DNA of 21,012 bases, from positions 1 through 21,012 of the IMG/VR virus record IMGVR_UViG_3300012003_000027. One strand, given 5' to 3'. The position numbers and the translations under genes were made by a program. Of the stretch, positions 20,412 to 21,012 are shown piece after piece. The notes below the pieces were generated by a model. The model saw only the letters and a list, made by a program, of their open reading frames with translations, searched no databases and was not told the origin of the DNA. Numbering within the stretch: the stretch's first letter is position 1; each line of letters starts with the position of its first letter. The DNA is from a virus.

Positions 20412-20708
20412 TCAGGCTTTGGCGGGCTCAGTGTCGGGGGTCGGGGAAGTGGCCTCCGGTACTGGGTCGGGTTGCGGGTCGCCGGATTCGTCGGCGACCC
20501 GGGCTTTCGCCGGACCGCGCGTCCGCTTGGGGCGTGCCGGTTTGGGCTGGTCGCCCTCACCGTCGGCCTCGTCGGGCTCGGTGTCGGCGAGCAGATGCGC
20601 ACCCACCACGAAACCCTCCGGAACCTCGTCGCCAGCAACCAGGACGACCGGACCGGCCGATGCGTGAAGGAACACCGACCCATCCAAGTCATCCCGTATG
20701 CGTGCCAC
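20412..20708 (-). CDS. Small protein with disordered tail, downstream of capsid gene
   Basis: A 98-residue protein. The first 40 residues are compact (ARIRDDLDGSVFLHASAGP, VVLVAGDEVPEGFVV). The rest is Pro/Glu/Asp/Lys-rich and probably disordered (PKPARPKRTRGPAKARVADE). The GTG start is two bases after the capsid stop, without a clear ribosome site, so it depends on coupling to capsid translation. A capsid-associated or head-completion role is possible; no family was recognised. Confidence 0.75.
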   Translation of the reverse strand: MARIRDDLDGSVFLHASAGPVVLVAGDEVPEGFVVGAHLLADTEPDEADGEGDQPKPARPKRTRGPAKARVADESGDPQPDPVPEATSPTPDTEPAKA

Positions 20709-20710
20709 GA

Positions 20711-21012
20711 TCAGAGCACCGTCGCGGACAGCAGGCCGGCGATGTCAGCCGCGACCGGCATGAACGTCGCGTTGACCTTCGTCCAACCCGTGACCGGGTC
20801 CGGGGTCTTCCATGCGGAAGCGACCAGGCCAGGCGCGTCAGCCAGGACGAAGTCCACGGCGTTGGTCGTGGCGAAGTCCAGACCCTCAGCGGTGATGCCC
20901 CACTGGGACTCACCCACCGAGTCGGTGACCAGGATGAACTTGGTCGTCGGGATGAGCCGGGTGTTCGCCCCTGCGACCTCGAGCTGGTGGTCGTACTCCA
21001 CCAGTGGCGGGG
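20711..21012 (-). CDS. Major capsid protein, C-terminal part (cut by window edge)
   Basis: About 100 residues at the C terminus of a protein that continues past the window; the GTG at 21001 is an internal valine, since the frame is open to the edge. The sequence fits the end of actinophage HK97-fold capsid proteins: ANTRLIPTTKFILVTDS, then VGESQWGITAEGLDFATT, VDFVLADAPGLVASAWKTPD, and a last strand TFMPVAADIAGLLSATVL. The Gly-Glu-x-x-Trp-Gly and Trp-Lys-Thr-x-Asp-Pro blocks are the most telling. The protein forms the icosahedral shell. The call rests on the C-terminal pattern and the following connector genes. Confidence 0.75.
   Translation of the reverse strand, partial: PPLVEYDHQLEVAGANTRLIPTTKFILVTDSVGESQWGITAEGLDFATTNAVDFVLADAPGLVASAWKTPDPVTGWTKVNATFMPVAADIAGLLSATVL

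Noticed and set aside
1-21012. CRISPR arrays, transposases, rRNA or further tRNA genes
   Set aside because: No regularly spaced repeats, transposase-like ORFs or cloverleaf sequences were seen apart from the partial tRNA at the left edge.

Overview
The window is the left part of an integrated tailed-phage genome (prophage) in a high-GC Gram-positive bacterium, most likely an actinobacterium. The base composition and GC-rich third codon positions, frequent GTG starts, tightly overlapping genes (ATGA, GTGA, TGATG junctions) and protein families typical of actinobacterial siphoviruses all point this way. The first 33 bases are the 3' end of a host tRNA (possibly tRNA-Thr) ending in CCA, followed by a terminator hairpin. 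This is the usual place for a tyrosine-recombinase attachment site, so the left prophage end (attL) is probably here. No second copy of the tRNA end is in the window; attR, terminase, portal and the early/replication genes must lie to the right.

Left end (1-1740): a two-gene plus-strand cassette, an XRE-type DNA-binding protein followed by a 79-residue unknown protein, converges with a tyrosine integrase on the minus strand. An 18-bp perfect dyad sits just upstream of the preferred integrase start, and short direct repeats occur in the start of the XRE gene and upstream of the integrase.

The rest (1738-21012) is one long minus-strand late region, read from right to left. In transcription order: end of the major capsid protein (cut by the window edge); small protein with disordered tail; strong hairpin; head-tail connector; MuF-like minor head protein; small unknown; DUF6093-like protein; HExxH metallopeptidase-like protein; HK97 gp10-like protein; tail terminator-like protein; cysteine-rich conserved protein; intergenic control region; 62-residue protein; tail tube protein; hairpin-rich gap; two related tail assembly chaperone-like genes separated by an in-frame UGA; tape measure protein (1217 aa); small tail protein; two tandem paralogous tail proteins around a 31-codon gene; 800-aa tail protein with an internal peptidoglycan-binding-like domain; 405-aa tail-tip protein; second intergenic region sharing an 11-bp motif with the first.

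The lysis module follows: coiled-coil membrane protein, DUF1508-like protein, amidase endolysin and holin. After it come a frame-disrupted small membrane protein, a 30-codon ORF, two beta-rich proteins (one C1q/TNF-like) and an unknown protein next to the integrase. The layout describes a long non-contractile-tailed, HK97-type temperate phage. The least ordinary parts are the paralogous chaperone pair joined by UGA-C, the frameshifted membrane protein at a C6 tract, the punctuation around the capsid and tail-tube genes, and the position of the XRE gene directly against the attachment site.
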